A stretch of DNA of 64,000 nucleotides from Sediminispirochaeta smaragdinae DSM 11293. Lineage in GTDB: Bacteria; Spirochaetota; Spirochaetia; DSM-16054; Sediminispirochaetaceae. Under the pieces are notes generated by a model, which worked only from the letters and a program-made list of their open reading frames with translations, did not search any database and was not told the origin of the DNA. Where the stretch lies: assembly GCF_000143985.1 (NCBI RefSeq), contig NC_014364.1, positions 2,232,001 through 2,296,000 on the forward strand. The letters run 5' to 3'. The number at the start of each line of letters is the position of its first letter. Position 1 is the stretch's first letter. This document shows positions 9,858 to 20,646 of this stretch, in pieces. The position numbers and the translations under genes are program-made.

Positions 9858-11696
9858 TTAGTTATCAATATAATCTTTCAAACGTCGGCTTCGTTTCGGA
9901 TGACGCAGCCGTCTCAGTGCTTTTGCCTCAATTTGCCGTATACGTTCTCTGGTTACGTTGAAGTAAAGGCCGACCTCTTCCAGGGTAAGAGAGTAGCCGT
10001 CGTCAAGTCCAAATCGCATTTTCAAAACTTCCTGCTCTCTGGGGGGCAATGTTTTCATTACCTCCTGCAACTGTTCCTGAAGCAGGGTGAATGCGGTTTG
10101 ATTTGCCGGATTTTCAATATCCTTATCCTCGATAAAATCACCGAGGAGGGAATCCTCTTCTTCCCCAATCGGGGTTTCCAAAGAGATCGGTTCTCGAGCA
10201 ACGTTCTTGACGGACTTTACCCGGAGGACCGTCCAGCCCAGACGCTCGGCAACCTCCTCGTCTGTAGGATCACGTCCCAGAATCTGCATAAGCTGTCTCG
10301 ATTCCCGAACCACCTTATTAATTTGTTCAATCATGTGAACGGGAACTCGAATAGTCCGTGCTTGGTCGGAAATAGATCGGGTAATTGCTTGTCTGATCCA
10401 CCAGGTTGCATAGGTTGAAAACTTAAAACCCTTACTATATTCAAATTTTTCAACGGCCTTTATCAGGCCGATATTTCCTTCCTGAACAAGGTCAAAGAAA
10501 TGAAGTCCACGATTGGTATATTTCTTCGCGATACTTACAACAAGGCGCAGATTCGCTTGAATCAAGCGGTCCTTGGCATTTTTCATCATAACCTGGCCGT
10601 GACTGATTTCCTTAGATCGCTCAAGAATGGAATCGATGGCATCCTCGAACTCTAGTTCAATGGATTGAAGATGTTTTTCATTCACCTGGATCTGACGAAT
10701 TTTTTCTTTGATCTGATCAGAGGAAAGTTGAAGCTCCTCTTCAATCTTCCTGCGCCGCTCAGGGATAGCAAGGCCACGTCCCATGTTTCTTAGCTCTTTC
10801 GAAGAGGTGACACCAAGACGCCGCTCTATCCGCTCCTGTTCCCGTTGATAGTGCAGGATTCTTTTTGCCGTATCACTGAACTTTTCGGAGAAACCGACAA
10901 TTTCTTCCTGATGGATGTCAAGCTCCTCTATAAGGGAAAAGAGTTCATGCCGTTTTTTATCGAGCCGTTGGTCGGTGAGAACATCGCCTCCGGTGGCAAT
11001 AACCTTTCGCTTCAATTCCATATAGTTCCTCAGCTGAGATCCAATCTTCTTGAAGCCATCCCGATAAAACTGATTGAGACGTCGACGTTCGGTAAGAATT
11101 TCCGAAATTTCTTTCTTCGAGAGATCAAGCTCCCGAGGATCGGTCTTCGAAAAGGTCTTCTCCATTAAGTCAAAGAGCTGAGGAATAATCATACCGGATT
11201 CTTTTACGACCCGTTTGATGATCGCTTCCCCATGCTCCATCTGTTTGGAAAGTTCGACCTCCTGTTCGGCAGTAAGCAGACTCTCCTTCCCAATTTCCCG
11301 AAGATAGAGCCTAATGGGATCGTCGACAGCAGAAGCATCCTTGTCGTTATAGACCACCCGTCTGGTACGATCTGGTGACCGTTTCAAAGGGATATCTTCG
11401 AGGGACGTATCACCCTTTTCATCCATATCTCCGTCACTGTCATCATCATCGTCATCCAGATCGACAAAATCATCATCAAGCTCTCCATCGTCATCAGGCA
11501 TATCATCATTTTTATCCTGCTCATCATCAAGACTAATGTTATGCTCCTCCAGCAACGCAATGACCTCTTCGATTTTTTCGGAATTCACAATCGAATCCGG
11601 AAGAAAATCATTTACTTCATCATATGTAATTCGCTTTTTTTCTTTGGCATATTCCAACAACTTTGCTACTGATTTGTCAGCTTGCAATTCTGTCAT
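9858..11696 (-). CDS. rpoD: Primary sigma factor RpoD (sigma 70)
   Basis: A 612-residue housekeeping sigma factor. Region 1.1 is at the N-terminus (about 1-60), then a very acidic stretch rich in Asp (about 62-95), regions 1.2 and 2 with the promoter-melting [15 protein letters not shown], region 3, and region 4 with the helix-turn-helix [18 protein letters not shown]. The ATG overlaps the dnaG stop by 4 nt. A dnaG-rpoD pair is the classic macromolecular-synthesis operon, here without rpsU in front. Full length, no damage seen. Confidence 0.97.
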   Translation of the reverse strand: MTELQADKSVAKLLEYAKEKKRITYDEVNDFLPDSIVNSEKIEEVIALLEEHNISLDDEQDKNDDMPDDDGELDDDFVDLDDDDDDSDGDMDEKGDTSLEDIPLKRSPDRTRRVVYNDKDASAVDDPIRLYLREIGKESLLTAEQEVELSKQMEHGEAIIKRVVKESGMIIPQLFDLMEKTFSKTDPRELDLSKKEISEILTERRRLNQFYRDGFKKIGSQLRNYMELKRKVIATGGDVLTDQRLDKKRHELFSLIEELDIHQEEIVGFSEKFSDTAKRILHYQREQERIERRLGVTSSKELRNMGRGLAIPERRRKIEEELQLSSDQIKEKIRQIQVNEKHLQSIELEFEDAIDSILERSKEISHGQVMMKNAKDRLIQANLRLVVSIAKKYTNRGLHFFDLVQEGNIGLIKAVEKFEYSKGFKFSTYATWWIRQAITRSISDQARTIRVPVHMIEQINKVVRESRQLMQILGRDPTDEEVAERLGWTVLRVKSVKNVAREPISLETPIGEEEDSLLGDFIEDKDIENPANQTAFTLLQEQLQEVMKTLPPREQEVLKMRFGLDDGYSLTLEEVGLYFNVTRERIRQIEAKALRRLRHPKRSRRLKDYIDN

Positions 11697-13474
11697 TCCT
11701 TCTCACCCTTGCCTTTTTTCAGTTCCTGATCAAGATAGATTTTTTCTCCAACCAGTTCCCGAATTTCTCCGATCGGTATACCTTTTCGTTCCGATTCGCG
11801 GATTTCCGCTTCCACCCTTCGTCTTCGCTCCTCAAGCCTTTGTAACCGTATAGCCTTAACCCCGTCATGGATGATGGATTCTCCATTGACAGTAAACTCA
11901 TTACCGGAAATCTTTTCGTAGACGAGGTTCTTCAGCTCCTGCCGATCGAGTCGTTGAATCAACGACTCCAAACTTTCCTCGCCGTTTCTGTACGCTTCTT
12001 CAAGCGCAATATAGATTTCCCGTGCAAAGGAATCTTCCAGGTCATCAACTCCAATTGTACTTCTTACGTAAGCAAAGGAAGCCCTGTTTACAACAACTGC
12101 CAGCATTAAAAAGAGCTCGGAGCCAATCCTTATGATGCCGCTATCAGAAGCGACACGCTCCTCTCTCTTATCATCCCCTCGCTCCATCTCCTTCCGTCTA
12201 CCGATCTTTTCCAAATCGGCAAGGATGGAAGAGGCATCAATTCGAAGAGTATCCGACAGATATCGTACACAGCCTTCCCGTTTGACCGTAGAATCAATTG
12301 TAGTAATATACGGCGCTACCGCAGCAACGACCTCCCTTTCCCCGCCGGGTTGGCGGGCCGATTTTTCCTTGAGCGCACTTTTCACTAAATACTCAAAGCT
12401 ATTTATAGAATATTTTATTGATTTTATCAATGAGTCCTGCCCCTCTTTTTTCAGCATATCGGCAGGATCAAGCCCTCCCGGCAACTCGACAACCGAACCT
12501 TCGAGTCCCGCAGTTTCAATGACCGGTATACTTTTTCGTGCTGCCGCTATCCCCGCCGAATCACCGTCAAAAAGTAATACCACCTCATTTACATAACGCT
12601 TTAAAAGCCTCCCTTGTTCGGCGGTAAAAGCTGTTCCCAGGGGGGCAACAGCTCCTCCTGCACCGGATTGATACATAGCAAGCACGTCAAAATAACCCTC
12701 GACAACATAGGCGCGCTTTTTCTGCCGTATTACCGGCAGAACCTTTGAAAGACCGAAGAGAATCTCCCGCTTTTTATACAATGCCGTCTCAGGGCTATTG
12801 ATGTATTTAGGTTCTCCGGAGCCCAGTTTCCGTCCTCCAAATGCAACGGCCTTCCCCCTATGGTTGTATATCGGAAACATGAGGCGATCGCTAAAGAGGG
12901 ATACATCGGGGTATTTAGAAGAAAAAAGTCCCGATTCGGCAAGAAAATCCTTTGAATAGTTTTTTGCCGATAAAAAACGATAAAGCCAGCGTCTGTCCGC
13001 AGGGACATATCCAAGCTCAAAGGCCTCAATCGTTTGACGCTCAATGCCTCGCTCTTGGAGATACGTTTGTGCGTTCCGTCCTTTCTCTGATTCCATAAGA
13101 AAATAGTGAAAGGTCTTCACCAGCCTTGCATAGAGTTGCTCAAGAGCATCTGATTTTTTATCGGGAACAAATCCCTGATCAGTATCCGGCAGGGAAACCC
13201 CCGCTTTCTCAGCAAGTCGCCGTACGGCCTCGACAAAGCTGATTCCTTCCATCTCCATAACAAAAGTAAATATGGAACCACCCTTATGGCAACCAAAACA
13301 ATAGAAAAGATTCTCATCTTCAGTTACAGAAAACGAGGGGGTCTTCTCACCATGGAAAGGGCAAAGCCCCCAATAACGCGAGCCCTTTTTCTCAAGGGTT
13401 AGGTAATCGGAGACAACTTCAACGATACTGAGATTCCGATTGATTTCTTGGAGGATCGTTTCAGGAATCCGCAC
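11693..13474 (-). CDS. dnaG: DNA primase
   Basis: A 593-residue primase that makes RNA primers at the replication fork. The N-terminal CHC2 zinc finger is seen as [12 protein letters not shown] and YCFGCHKGG (residues ~35-65). The Toprim core follows with [14 protein letters not shown] (about 250) and LLFDGDSAG (about 300). The C-terminal third is a helicase-binding domain typical of bacterial DnaG. It lies 3 nt after mltG and overlaps rpoD by 4 nt. Confidence 0.96.
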   Translation of the reverse strand: MRIPETILQEINRNLSIVEVVSDYLTLEKKGSRYWGLCPFHGEKTPSFSVTEDENLFYCFGCHKGGSIFTFVMEMEGISFVEAVRRLAEKAGVSLPDTDQGFVPDKKSDALEQLYARLVKTFHYFLMESEKGRNAQTYLQERGIERQTIEAFELGYVPADRRWLYRFLSAKNYSKDFLAESGLFSSKYPDVSLFSDRLMFPIYNHRGKAVAFGGRKLGSGEPKYINSPETALYKKREILFGLSKVLPVIRQKKRAYVVEGYFDVLAMYQSGAGGAVAPLGTAFTAEQGRLLKRYVNEVVLLFDGDSAGIAAARKSIPVIETAGLEGSVVELPGGLDPADMLKKEGQDSLIKSIKYSINSFEYLVKSALKEKSARQPGGEREVVAAVAPYITTIDSTVKREGCVRYLSDTLRIDASSILADLEKIGRRKEMERGDDKREERVASDSGIIRIGSELFLMLAVVVNRASFAYVRSTIGVDDLEDSFAREIYIALEEAYRNGEESLESLIQRLDRQELKNLVYEKISGNEFTVNGESIIHDGVKAIRLQRLEERRRRVEAEIRESERKGIPIGEIRELVGEKIYLDQELKKGKGEKE

Positions 13475-13477
13475 TGT

Positions 13478-14521
13478 TTACCGTCCCTTTATATACAATT
13501 GATAGGCCCGGTCATGCTCACCATAGTTTTTGGAAAATACGTGCTCACCGGTCTGGGGGTTCTTTAAAACAAAAAAGAGATAATCGCTCTTTTCCGGCTG
13601 AAAAGCAGCTTTTAAGGCCGTTGATCCTGGATTGCAAATAGGTCCGGGAGGAAGTCCTTTATGAAGATACGTATTGTAGGGAGATGATACCTCAAGATCC
13701 CTGAAGGTGATTCGTTCGGGATGAGGCCTACCCTGCTCTTCGGTCAATACAAACACGACCGTTGCACAACTTTGAAGCGGCATATTGGTTGCAAGCCGAT
13801 TCCAGAAAACAGAAGCGATAAGGGGAGCCTCTTCGGCCCGGCGATATTCCCGTTCTACGATCGATGCAAGAATAACCCGTTGATAGAGCTCTTCGGGCTT
13901 GAGGCTTTTGTAATCCGGCTCAAACCGTTCCAATTCGGCAAAAAACGAATCAACCAGATGCTCGACAACCTGTTCAGCTGGATAATCTTTCTGAAAAAGG
14001 TAGGTGTCGGGAAATAAAAAGCCCTCGGCACCTCTATTCCCCCATTCGACAGGAAATCCATCCTCGGCAGGCTTGTAGTGCGAAACGGCAGCAAGAAAGG
14101 CCACTTTATCGACAACGCCAGCCTCTGCAAGAATATCACCGATCTCCCGGGCCCCAAACCCCTCGGGAATCGTTACTCGAAAAAGCCGCTGTTTTCCCTC
14201 CACCAAAAGGTCGTGTACCTCAAGAGCCGTAAGCCCCGGGGAAATGGTATAGAGTCCACGCTTGATCTTCGATTCTGTTCCCTGCCATTTTGCCAAAGCA
14301 AGGAAGAAATAACGGCTACGTATTGCTCCCATCTCCTTTAAGCGACCGGCAACCGACGAAAGGGTATCTCCTGCCTCGATGGCAAGCAAGCGATCCGAAG
14401 AGGAGGAGTTTTCGCTATATGAAGGAGCGCTGTTCAACCACGAGAGAGCGGCCGCCGCCACAAGGACGGCGGCCGCAAGACAGACAAAGATGATAAGAAT
14501 GATTTTCGCAGCACGCTTCAT
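13478..14521 (-). CDS. mltG: Endolytic murein transglycosylase MltG
   Basis: A 347-residue YceG/MltG protein. One N-terminal transmembrane segment (residues ~5-28) is followed by a LysM-like part and the catalytic domain, with the active-site glutamate in ILASIVEREYRRAEE (about 215-230) and the FWNRL and CNPGSTAL motifs. MltG cuts nascent glycan strands at the membrane and is thought to set their length. It lies 2 nt after the large OmpA gene and 3 nt before dnaG. Confidence 0.94.
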   Translation of the reverse strand: MKRAAKIILIIFVCLAAAVLVAAAALSWLNSAPSYSENSSSSDRLLAIEAGDTLSSVAGRLKEMGAIRSRYFFLALAKWQGTESKIKRGLYTISPGLTALEVHDLLVEGKQRLFRVTIPEGFGAREIGDILAEAGVVDKVAFLAAVSHYKPAEDGFPVEWGNRGAEGFLFPDTYLFQKDYPAEQVVEHLVDSFFAELERFEPDYKSLKPEELYQRVILASIVEREYRRAEEAPLIASVFWNRLATNMPLQSCATVVFVLTEEQGRPHPERITFRDLEVSSPYNTYLHKGLPPGPICNPGSTALKAAFQPEKSDYLFFVLKNPQTGEHVFSKNYGEHDRAYQLYIKGR

Positions 14522-14523
14522 CG

Positions 14524-17500
14524 TTATCGCTTTTTCTCCAGAATAAACTCGACCCGCCTATTCTTCCAACGATTCTCGATATCGCTATGCGGGACAAGCG
14601 GCTTTGTTCCGCCTACTCCCACGGCATCCAGCCTGTTACGATCGATGCCACGCTCAACAAGGGCCTCGACAACCTTTTCGGCGCGGGCCTGGGAAAGGGG
14701 CATAAGTTCCGTCTGCTCTTCCCTCTCAGCCTTCACCGGGTCGGCCCAGTTGATGAGAGCGGCATGCCCTTCAACCATAATCTGGTAGCTGCGATACTTC
14801 TGTAAGATTTCCGCAAGGCGGTCGAGAACGTATCGGTTACGTTCCGCGACTTCCGGATCATCTTCGACAAATTCTGCCTTGTTCGGCTGAAAGATGATAC
14901 TTGCGATTTTAATCTTCAGTAAGTTTCCCTCTCGCACCACCAGAACATCTACGGGAATCCTACCGTCGGTGCTGTTTCTGTTTCCGAGCACGTCGGTAGC
15001 CGAAAAACGATAGGGATAATCCATTGCAGCATACACCAATTCGCCAGCATCCGACTTACCGTCCCAAATGATCTGATCCGCAGGGCTGCCGCTTCCACCG
15101 TACTGTTTGAACACCTTGCCCTCAGGATCATAGATGGTCAGGGTCCAAGAATCTATCTCGCTTCTATCCTTTACATCGAGATGCATGGTCAATTCGTCAT
15201 CCACCCCGTCGTTATCCGGCGAAAAGGGAACGGGATTCATGTCGATCGCAATCTCAGGAGCACTTCTGTCAAGAAAGAAGGGAGAACTCTCGGCAATGGG
15301 CCGATTTCCCTTTTCATAGCTAACGGTAAATCTCGCCCGGTAACTTCCCTCGACGTAGTTTCCGTTTTCGTTTTTTCCATCCCAGACAATCTTTGTCGGA
15401 ATCTGTTTTTCGCCCGAGAAGCGGCGTTCAACAGTTCCGTCCTCACGAACAAGTTCTACGCTCCATCCGGATATTCCATTCTTATTGTTTACGATGGTAG
15501 TCAAACCGATATCTTCGAACTTTCCGTCACCGTTAGGGCTCAGGGCCCCGGCATCGGCGGTGACGAAAACGGACGTGGGTGTGGTATCGGCAATGAGCCC
15601 AGCAATCGTCGTCTCAAAATGGTTACCGGCCTTATCCGTACTGGTTAGGCGATAGCTGTAGCTCCCATCGGGAACCTTATTTCCTGCTTCTCCTGTTCCG
15701 TCCCAGCTAAAATCGCTGAGATTACCCTTCCAGAAGGCTCGCTTTATCGATTCGCCGGCAGCGTTGAGGATTTCTCCGCTCCATAACGTTTCCTTGTTTC
15801 CTTCCTGGCGTATCACTATGGTATCTTTTCTTCCATCGCCGTCGGGACTGAAAAGTTTCCAATCGGTACTAATCGTTGCCGCAGGATAGATGGTGTCAAG
15901 CTCGAAAGATCGGGTTGTAGTCTGGGGACTGTAGCCGCTGTCATAGACAACCAGGAGTTCGGCACGGTACATGCCGTCTTTCGCAACACGTCGATCATTA
16001 TCACGTCCGTCCCAGAATAAACTTTCAGGAAGAGAACCTGATCCTTCTATGGTTCGGATAGCCTTATCACCCGCATCCTTTATCGTGACTACATAATGAT
16101 CGATTCCTTCACTGCGCTGTAGTTTGGGGATAAGCCCCATACGCTCCTTTACCCCGTCGCCATTCGGGCTAAAGGCTTCTGCTTCGGCAGTGAAAATGAC
16201 CTCGGTTTTGCTGGTGTCAATGGAAAATGTGCGCTCGCGGGAATGTCCGGTATTACCGGCACGATCCGTTGCCGAAAGAATATAGCGATAAAGACCGTCG
16301 GGAACGAGCCTACCATCGTTATCCGTTCCGTCCCAGACAAGTTCGGCCGGAGCACTTTCAATCCAGGTGAAATCTCTAACGGTTTGGTCCCCGTCTCCAT
16401 CCACTCGAGAAATAACGCCTTCCCACCGCTGTTCAAGGGATGTCTCCTGATACAGGGTAATCGTATCCTTGTTCCCATCGCCGTCAGGGCTCAAGACAGA
16501 ATCGGAAGTACGGACCATGGCACTGGGGGGCGCCACATCAATAGTAAAGACGGGAGAGATGGCGGATGGAAAATTCCCATTTCTATAGAGTACTTGAAGT
16601 TCCGCTTTATAGGATCCTTCGTCGAGAATAAAGCCGGTATCGTCTTTTCCGTCGAAGGCGATTACTCCGGGAGCAGTCTCCATCCCCTTGTATGTGCGAA
16701 CGTCGCCCCCACTTTGCTCCTCTACGGTCAAACTCCAATGCTCGATGCCCCGTACCACGGGGATCTCCGGAGTAAGGAGAAGAGTGTCGTAGACACCATC
16801 GCCATTCGGAGAAAAATGGGAACGCTCAATCGAAAGGGATATGGGGGTCGGCTCCGTATTTATAATAATATTGGATATTCTGGCCTCACTACTGTTACCG
16901 GCACGATCCGTTGCGGATATCCGATAGCTGTAGACTCCGTCGGGAAGGAGGATTCCCTCGTCGTCGGTACCGTCCCAGATAAAGCTTTCGGGGCTGCTCC
17001 AGGGCCAGCGTACATGGCGTCCTACCGTTGAGGAGGCATCCAGGATCTCTGCGTTCCACACCTCTTCATAGGAGCCTTTCTGTTCAAACGTGATGGTATC
17101 TTTGTTACCGTCATCATTTGGGCTGAAGATGAGATTATCTCCGTTCGGCTGGTCAAGATGTATCTCAGGCGGGGTATTATCGACTACGATCCGATAGGCG
17201 TCGGTCCTGCTCATGTTTCCATTATCATCGTAGGCCTGTATATAAAAGGAGTACAGTCCGTCGGGAACGACGGCCCCGTTTTTGTCGGTTCCGTCCCAGC
17301 GAATCCTGTCCGGAATATTGATTCCGGATTTTACGGAAAGAAGCCGATCAAAAAAACCGCGAAATCCCTGGTTCTCAATACGCTTTTCTTTGTTTTCGAT
17401 CACTCGTACCACAGAACCGGCTTCGTTTTCGATCAGAAATTGATAGCGCATAACATAACGACTGTCCGTAATCTTCACAGGAACCGAAATATCATCTTTT

Positions 17501-18774
17501 ACACCATCATTATTGGGACTGAGATAGGCAACAACATCTTCTATCGCATCAAGATGTTTCTCATTCTCTTTGGGAGACTGCTTAGAAGCATTATCTTGTT
17601 GAACCGACCGAGGAACGGACTGATATTTTCCGCCGGCTTTTACCTTACCCTTAACAAGGAATGTAGCAACATCACTGCTTTCCTTCGGGGATTTACCACC
17701 ATCCTTCGGAACAATTTTATCTTCATCCGGATTGGTACTTCCGTCCTGGACAATACCGTCGATATCGATATCAATCTCGGGAGGTTTTTTATCGATCACT
17801 CCAAGGGGGATATTGACGCCGCCGCCGATGGCCCAGACATCTTCGATGACCGGAGCGACGGTAAAGGATGGCCGAACCTCACTTTGATCCCAACCACGTT
17901 CGGACAAACCAAGAAAATCATTTTTGTCGGAAAAGTCGGTAGTAAAATTGAACACAATGCCGACAGAGGGGATCATCTGGGCGGTATCACCGTCGTCCAG
18001 CTGATTGAAATCCATCCGGGTCCCTGCATGTATGGTAAGCACCTGGCCAATGTTGAATTCACCGCCGAGAGCCAACCTCGTATTGGAAAAGCCGGGAAAG
18101 CCCAGCTCCGTATTAAGTGCGAATCCGAAGGAATCGCCCTGATATAACAGCGCCCTTGCTCCGACGAGAGGAGTAAAGGGATCGGGGTAACTATCATCGT
18201 CGATACTGGTGTATCCAATATTTTTTAGGGCCCCTCCCCAGCGGAGGTCCTTGATAAAACCTCGGCTGCCCAGTTCCTGGATCAATCCGAGATCCATAAC
18301 CGTGGAAAAGCCTCCCGATCCGCTCAAGCCGAATCCAAGCCCGATTCCGGTAGAGATCCCGGGATACAACTCCTTGGCGAAGGAGCCCTTCAACGTAAGA
18401 TCGGTGTCGGCACTATAGCCAGGGAAGTCACTATCAAGGAAGTGTGATGAAAATGAAAAGACACCTAACTTCGTCGGCAGGGTGGCCCCGAGATTGACAG
18501 CATTTCCCTGAAGGCCGGAAACTCCATCGTCGGAGCCGGCAATTGCGAAGTAACTAAGGTCAAGGGTTACTCGTTGTGTCAAAGCCGAAGCCGCGGGATT
18601 GACCGCATCGGCTTGAGGAGAAGTATATGAGGTTACAAAACTCCCCAAGGCCGCATATTCTGGTGAATACAATTCTTCACTTTTGTCCGGGCTCTCTGCC
18701 CAGAGACAGACGGAAACTGCGACAAATAAGAAGAGTAATATTATCTTTTTTTTCACGATACCTATCCTTTTCAT
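14524..18774 (-). CDS. Giant OmpA-family protein with eight FlgD-like repeats
   Basis: A 1416-residue envelope protein. A signal peptide (~1-26) is followed by a beta-rich, outer-membrane-protein-like region to about 320 and a short linker. Eight repeats of about 100 residues follow, each opening with a motif such as FSPNGDGVYD or LSPDGDGNKD and containing WDGT/WDGK, DGxYxY and AxDxxGN, as in FlgD Ig-like (gliding-type) repeats. The Asp-rich opening is likely to bind calcium. The C-terminus is an OmpA/MotB peptidoglycan-binding domain (IIFQPNKAEF, then VEGHA and RRVEFILEK). It probably ties the outer membrane to the wall. It heads the mltG-dnaG-rpoD run. Confidence 0.85.
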   Translation of the reverse strand: MKRIGIVKKKIILLFLFVAVSVCLWAESPDKSEELYSPEYAALGSFVTSYTSPQADAVNPAASALTQRVTLDLSYFAIAGSDDGVSGLQGNAVNLGATLPTKLGVFSFSSHFLDSDFPGYSADTDLTLKGSFAKELYPGISTGIGLGFGLSGSGGFSTVMDLGLIQELGSRGFIKDLRWGGALKNIGYTSIDDDSYPDPFTPLVGARALLYQGDSFGFALNTELGFPGFSNTRLALGGEFNIGQVLTIHAGTRMDFNQLDDGDTAQMIPSVGIVFNFTTDFSDKNDFLGLSERGWDQSEVRPSFTVAPVIEDVWAIGGGVNIPLGVIDKKPPEIDIDIDGIVQDGSTNPDEDKIVPKDGGKSPKESSDVATFLVKGKVKAGGKYQSVPRSVQQDNASKQSPKENEKHLDAIEDVVAYLSPNNDGVKDDISVPVKITDSRYVMRYQFLIENEAGSVVRVIENKEKRIENQGFRGFFDRLLSVKSGINIPDRIRWDGTDKNGAVVPDGLYSFYIQAYDDNGNMSRTDAYRIVVDNTPPEIHLDQPNGDNLIFSPNDDGNKDTITFEQKGSYEEVWNAEILDASSTVGRHVRWPWSSPESFIWDGTDDEGILLPDGVYSYRISATDRAGNSSEARISNIIINTEPTPISLSIERSHFSPNGDGVYDTLLLTPEIPVVRGIEHWSLTVEEQSGGDVRTYKGMETAPGVIAFDGKDDTGFILDEGSYKAELQVLYRNGNFPSAISPVFTIDVAPPSAMVRTSDSVLSPDGDGNKDTITLYQETSLEQRWEGVISRVDGDGDQTVRDFTWIESAPAELVWDGTDNDGRLVPDGLYRYILSATDRAGNTGHSRERTFSIDTSKTEVIFTAEAEAFSPNGDGVKERMGLIPKLQRSEGIDHYVVTIKDAGDKAIRTIEGSGSLPESLFWDGRDNDRRVAKDGMYRAELLVVYDSGYSPQTTTRSFELDTIYPAATISTDWKLFSPDGDGRKDTIVIRQEGNKETLWSGEILNAAGESIKRAFWKGNLSDFSWDGTGEAGNKVPDGSYSYRLTSTDKAGNHFETTIAGLIADTTPTSVFVTADAGALSPNGDGKFEDIGLTTIVNNKNGISGWSVELVREDGTVERRFSGEKQIPTKIVWDGKNENGNYVEGSYRARFTVSYEKGNRPIAESSPFFLDRSAPEIAIDMNPVPFSPDNDGVDDELTMHLDVKDRSEIDSWTLTIYDPEGKVFKQYGGSGSPADQIIWDGKSDAGELVYAAMDYPYRFSATDVLGNRNSTDGRIPVDVLVVREGNLLKIKIASIIFQPNKAEFVEDDPEVAERNRYVLDRLAEILQKYRSYQIMVEGHAALINWADPVKAEREEQTELMPLSQARAEKVVEALVERGIDRNRLDAVGVGGTKPLVPHSDIENRWKNRRVEFILEKKR

Positions 18775-18783
18775 ACGGAAAAA

Positions 18784-18981
18784 TTACCCCTTTGACGAAA
18801 GAACATCAATATTTTTCTCATAAAGATACTCTATCTGCTCCATTTCTTCGATCGATAAGCGCTGATACAGGTATGTTTCGATCCGCTGCATCAAATCCAC
18901 CAGAGGCTCGTCTCCCTCCGGTTCGTGATGTTTTAGAAGCAAATAGACCCCAATAAGCTCATTTCCATGCAAGGCAATCAT
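18784..18981 (-). CDS. Small acidic hypothetical protein
   Basis: A 65-residue frame, helical and acidic (MIALHGNELIGVYLLLKHHE at the start). I recognise no family. Its ATG overlaps the stop of the metallo-hydrolase gene by 4 nt and it ends 9 nt before the OmpA gene, so it sits in a tight minus-strand run. That packing is the main support that it is translated. Confidence 0.6.
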   Translation of the reverse strand: MIALHGNELIGVYLLLKHHEPEGDEPLVDLMQRIETYLYQRLSIEEMEQIEYLYEKNIDVLSSKG

Positions 18982-19919
18982 ACCTCAACCACCAAATCTT
19001 CCGTTGCAAGATCAATTTTGATCTTTTTGTTCTTCAGATGGGAGCGATACCAATCCGCCGACTGCTGCATAGCATAGAGCTTTCGGTCGTCATATTCAGG
19101 TTCGTGATGAAATAACACCAAATGTCGGATCTTCCAGGCCGAAGCGAAGTCGACGGCAATGCTATAAGAGGAGTGTCCCCAATTGTATTTTTCGATAGCC
19201 TCACCCAATGTGTATTGGCTATCCATAATCACAAGATCGGCTTTCTCAAAATAGGCACGATTTGCATCGGTTTTCTGGAAATCGGCCTCGGAGAGCTCGG
19301 TATCGGTCGAAAAAATTGCCTTCTTCCCCCTCTCTTCGACGCGATAACTGACAGATTCACCGGGATGACGCATCTTTTTCCAGCGTACAGACGCATCACC
19401 GATACGCAAAGGGGTATTATCGATCGTATGGAAATGGAGCTCTGCTGCAGCCGCATCCAGGCCTATGGGAAAATAGGGATCGCGCATCTGTCCTTCAATA
19501 ATCTCGCGAAGGTCCTCCCGAGGGCTGTAAAAATGGAGAACAGCACGCCTATCATAGAGCTTGGAAAAAAAAGGAAGCCCTTGAAGGTGATCCCAATGAA
19601 AATGGGAGAAAAAGATATGAAATGTATCGATATGCTCCTGTTCTTTCATCAGCATGGAAGAAAACTGTTGCATACCGGAGCCTGCATCGAAGAGTATGAC
19701 ATCATTCCCGGAGGTTCTGACTTCGACGCAGGTCGTATTCCCGCCGACGGTTCCAAAAAGCGATGCAGGAAGCCTTCCGAGAAAGCGTTCTCTACTTAGC
19801 TGAGAGTCGAGATCTTCTGGCCGCGCCATTTGAAGCACCGCAGCAATTTTGGTTCGTACCTGTTCGGACGTCAGCGGCCGCGGAAGCGAACCTCGAACCC
19901 CCCAGAAGCGAATTTTCAT
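18978..19919 (-). CDS. Metallo-beta-lactamase-fold hydrolase
   Basis: A 313-residue MBL-fold protein. The zinc motif is SHFHWDHLQG (HxHxDH, about residue 107), with a later ligand His in RHPGE and a DSQYT segment. It begins with FWGVRGSLPRPL, typical of phosphodiesterase/RNase Z-like members often linked to cyclic-nucleotide or response-regulator outputs. The substrate cannot be named. It starts 2 nt after the YkgJ-type gene and overlaps the next small gene. Confidence 0.85.
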   Translation of the reverse strand: MKIRFWGVRGSLPRPLTSEQVRTKIAAVLQMARPEDLDSQLSRERFLGRLPASLFGTVGGNTTCVEVRTSGNDVILFDAGSGMQQFSSMLMKEQEHIDTFHIFFSHFHWDHLQGLPFFSKLYDRRAVLHFYSPREDLREIIEGQMRDPYFPIGLDAAAAELHFHTIDNTPLRIGDASVRWKKMRHPGESVSYRVEERGKKAIFSTDTELSEADFQKTDANRAYFEKADLVIMDSQYTLGEAIEKYNWGHSSYSIAVDFASAWKIRHLVLFHHEPEYDDRKLYAMQQSADWYRSHLKNKKIKIDLATEDLVVEV

Positions 19920-19921
19920 AA

Positions 19922-20416
19922 TCAGCGTCCCTCTTCGTCATCACTGCCAGCCCCACGGAGCCAGGAAAGATCGTCCTTATCCATATCGATAAAACGTTCC
20001 TTACGCCGCTGGAAAAGCCATTGTTCGATTGTTTCTCGTGAGTGAAGTTCTCCCCTATCAATCCCAGGGCAATCGGCAGTCAAAGCTCTCCACGTGTCGA
20101 TTGACTCAAGATGGGGAGCCCAAAAGGGATAACTGCGGCATTGCAAGGGCCTTGCCTCGTAGGCGATACAGCCGCCCTCTCCCCAGAGGATACAGTCGTA
20201 ATTATCTTTTTCCTGCAAACTAAGCCGCTTGACAAGTCCGAGATCAACAGTTCTGCAAAACTGATCAAGAAACGATGAGACCGGCATACGAAAATGTAGA
20301 ATCAAGCGATCAAGGTCTTCGTATGACAGAAAAACAAAGCCGGGTTCATGCCTGCAACAACGAGAACAACGAGTGCAGGTAAATCGTAATCCCTTTTCAT
20401 AAAAGGTGGTATTCAT
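19922..20416 (-). CDS. YkgJ-type CxxCxxCC cysteine-cluster protein
   Basis: A 164-residue protein of the zinc/iron-chelating YkgJ family (UPF0153). FTCTRCSRCCRHEPG at residues ~13-27 gives the CxxCxxCC cluster, with further cysteines in CILWGEGGCIAYEARPLQC. The family probably binds an Fe-S cluster or zinc; its function is not known to me. First gene of the run, preceded by a possible promoter. Confidence 0.85.
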   Translation of the reverse strand: MNTTFYEKGLRFTCTRCSRCCRHEPGFVFLSYEDLDRLILHFRMPVSSFLDQFCRTVDLGLVKRLSLQEKDNYDCILWGEGGCIAYEARPLQCRSYPFWAPHLESIDTWRALTADCPGIDRGELHSRETIEQWLFQRRKERFIDMDKDDLSWLRGAGSDDEEGR

Positions 20417-20427
20417 ACTTCCCTATA

Positions 20428-20456
20428 AAATTACGCCGGATTGATACGAAAAACAA
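20428..20456 (-). promoter_or_regulatory. Possible sigma-70 promoter for the YkgJ-MBL-OmpA run
   Basis: On the minus strand a TTGTTT (20451-20456) and a TAATTT (20428-20433) are 17 bp apart. The -10 ends 11 bp before the ATG at 20416, which has AGGGAAGT as its ribosome site. The boxes are only fair matches. Confidence 0.4.
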
Positions 20457-20484
20457 GCATTTATAACTCGACTTTGTATATCCG

Positions 20485-20518
20485 AAAAAAAAGGCCTTCC
20501 GAAAAACGGAAGGCCTTT
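20485..20518 (-). terminator. Intrinsic terminator after the tRNA pair
   Basis: On the minus strand a 12-bp stem (AAAGGCCTTCCG with CGGAAGGCCTTT) and a 5-nt loop are followed by a run of T. It begins at the last base of tRNA-Tyr, so it closes the tRNA-Thr/tRNA-Tyr transcript and isolates it from the YkgJ gene. Confidence 0.9.
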
Positions 20519-20599
20519 GGGGAGAGAAGGATTCGAACCTTCGAAGGCGTAGCCAACAGATTTACAGTCTGCCCCCTTTGACCGCTCGGGAACCTCCCC
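20518..20599 (-). tRNA. tRNA-Tyr (GTA)
   Basis: A class II tRNA with the long variable arm expected of bacterial tRNA-Tyr. Acceptor GGGGAGG pairs with TCTCCCC (one G-T), the anticodon loop reads CTGTAAA with anticodon GTA, and the T arm is GAAGG-TTCGAAT-CCTTC. The discriminator is A. CCA is not encoded. It lies about 48 bp after tRNA-Thr on the same strand. Confidence 0.96.
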
Positions 20600-20646
20600 A
20601 TTGCTATAACGCAGCAGAATCTAACATAAGGTTAGATCTTTTGTCA

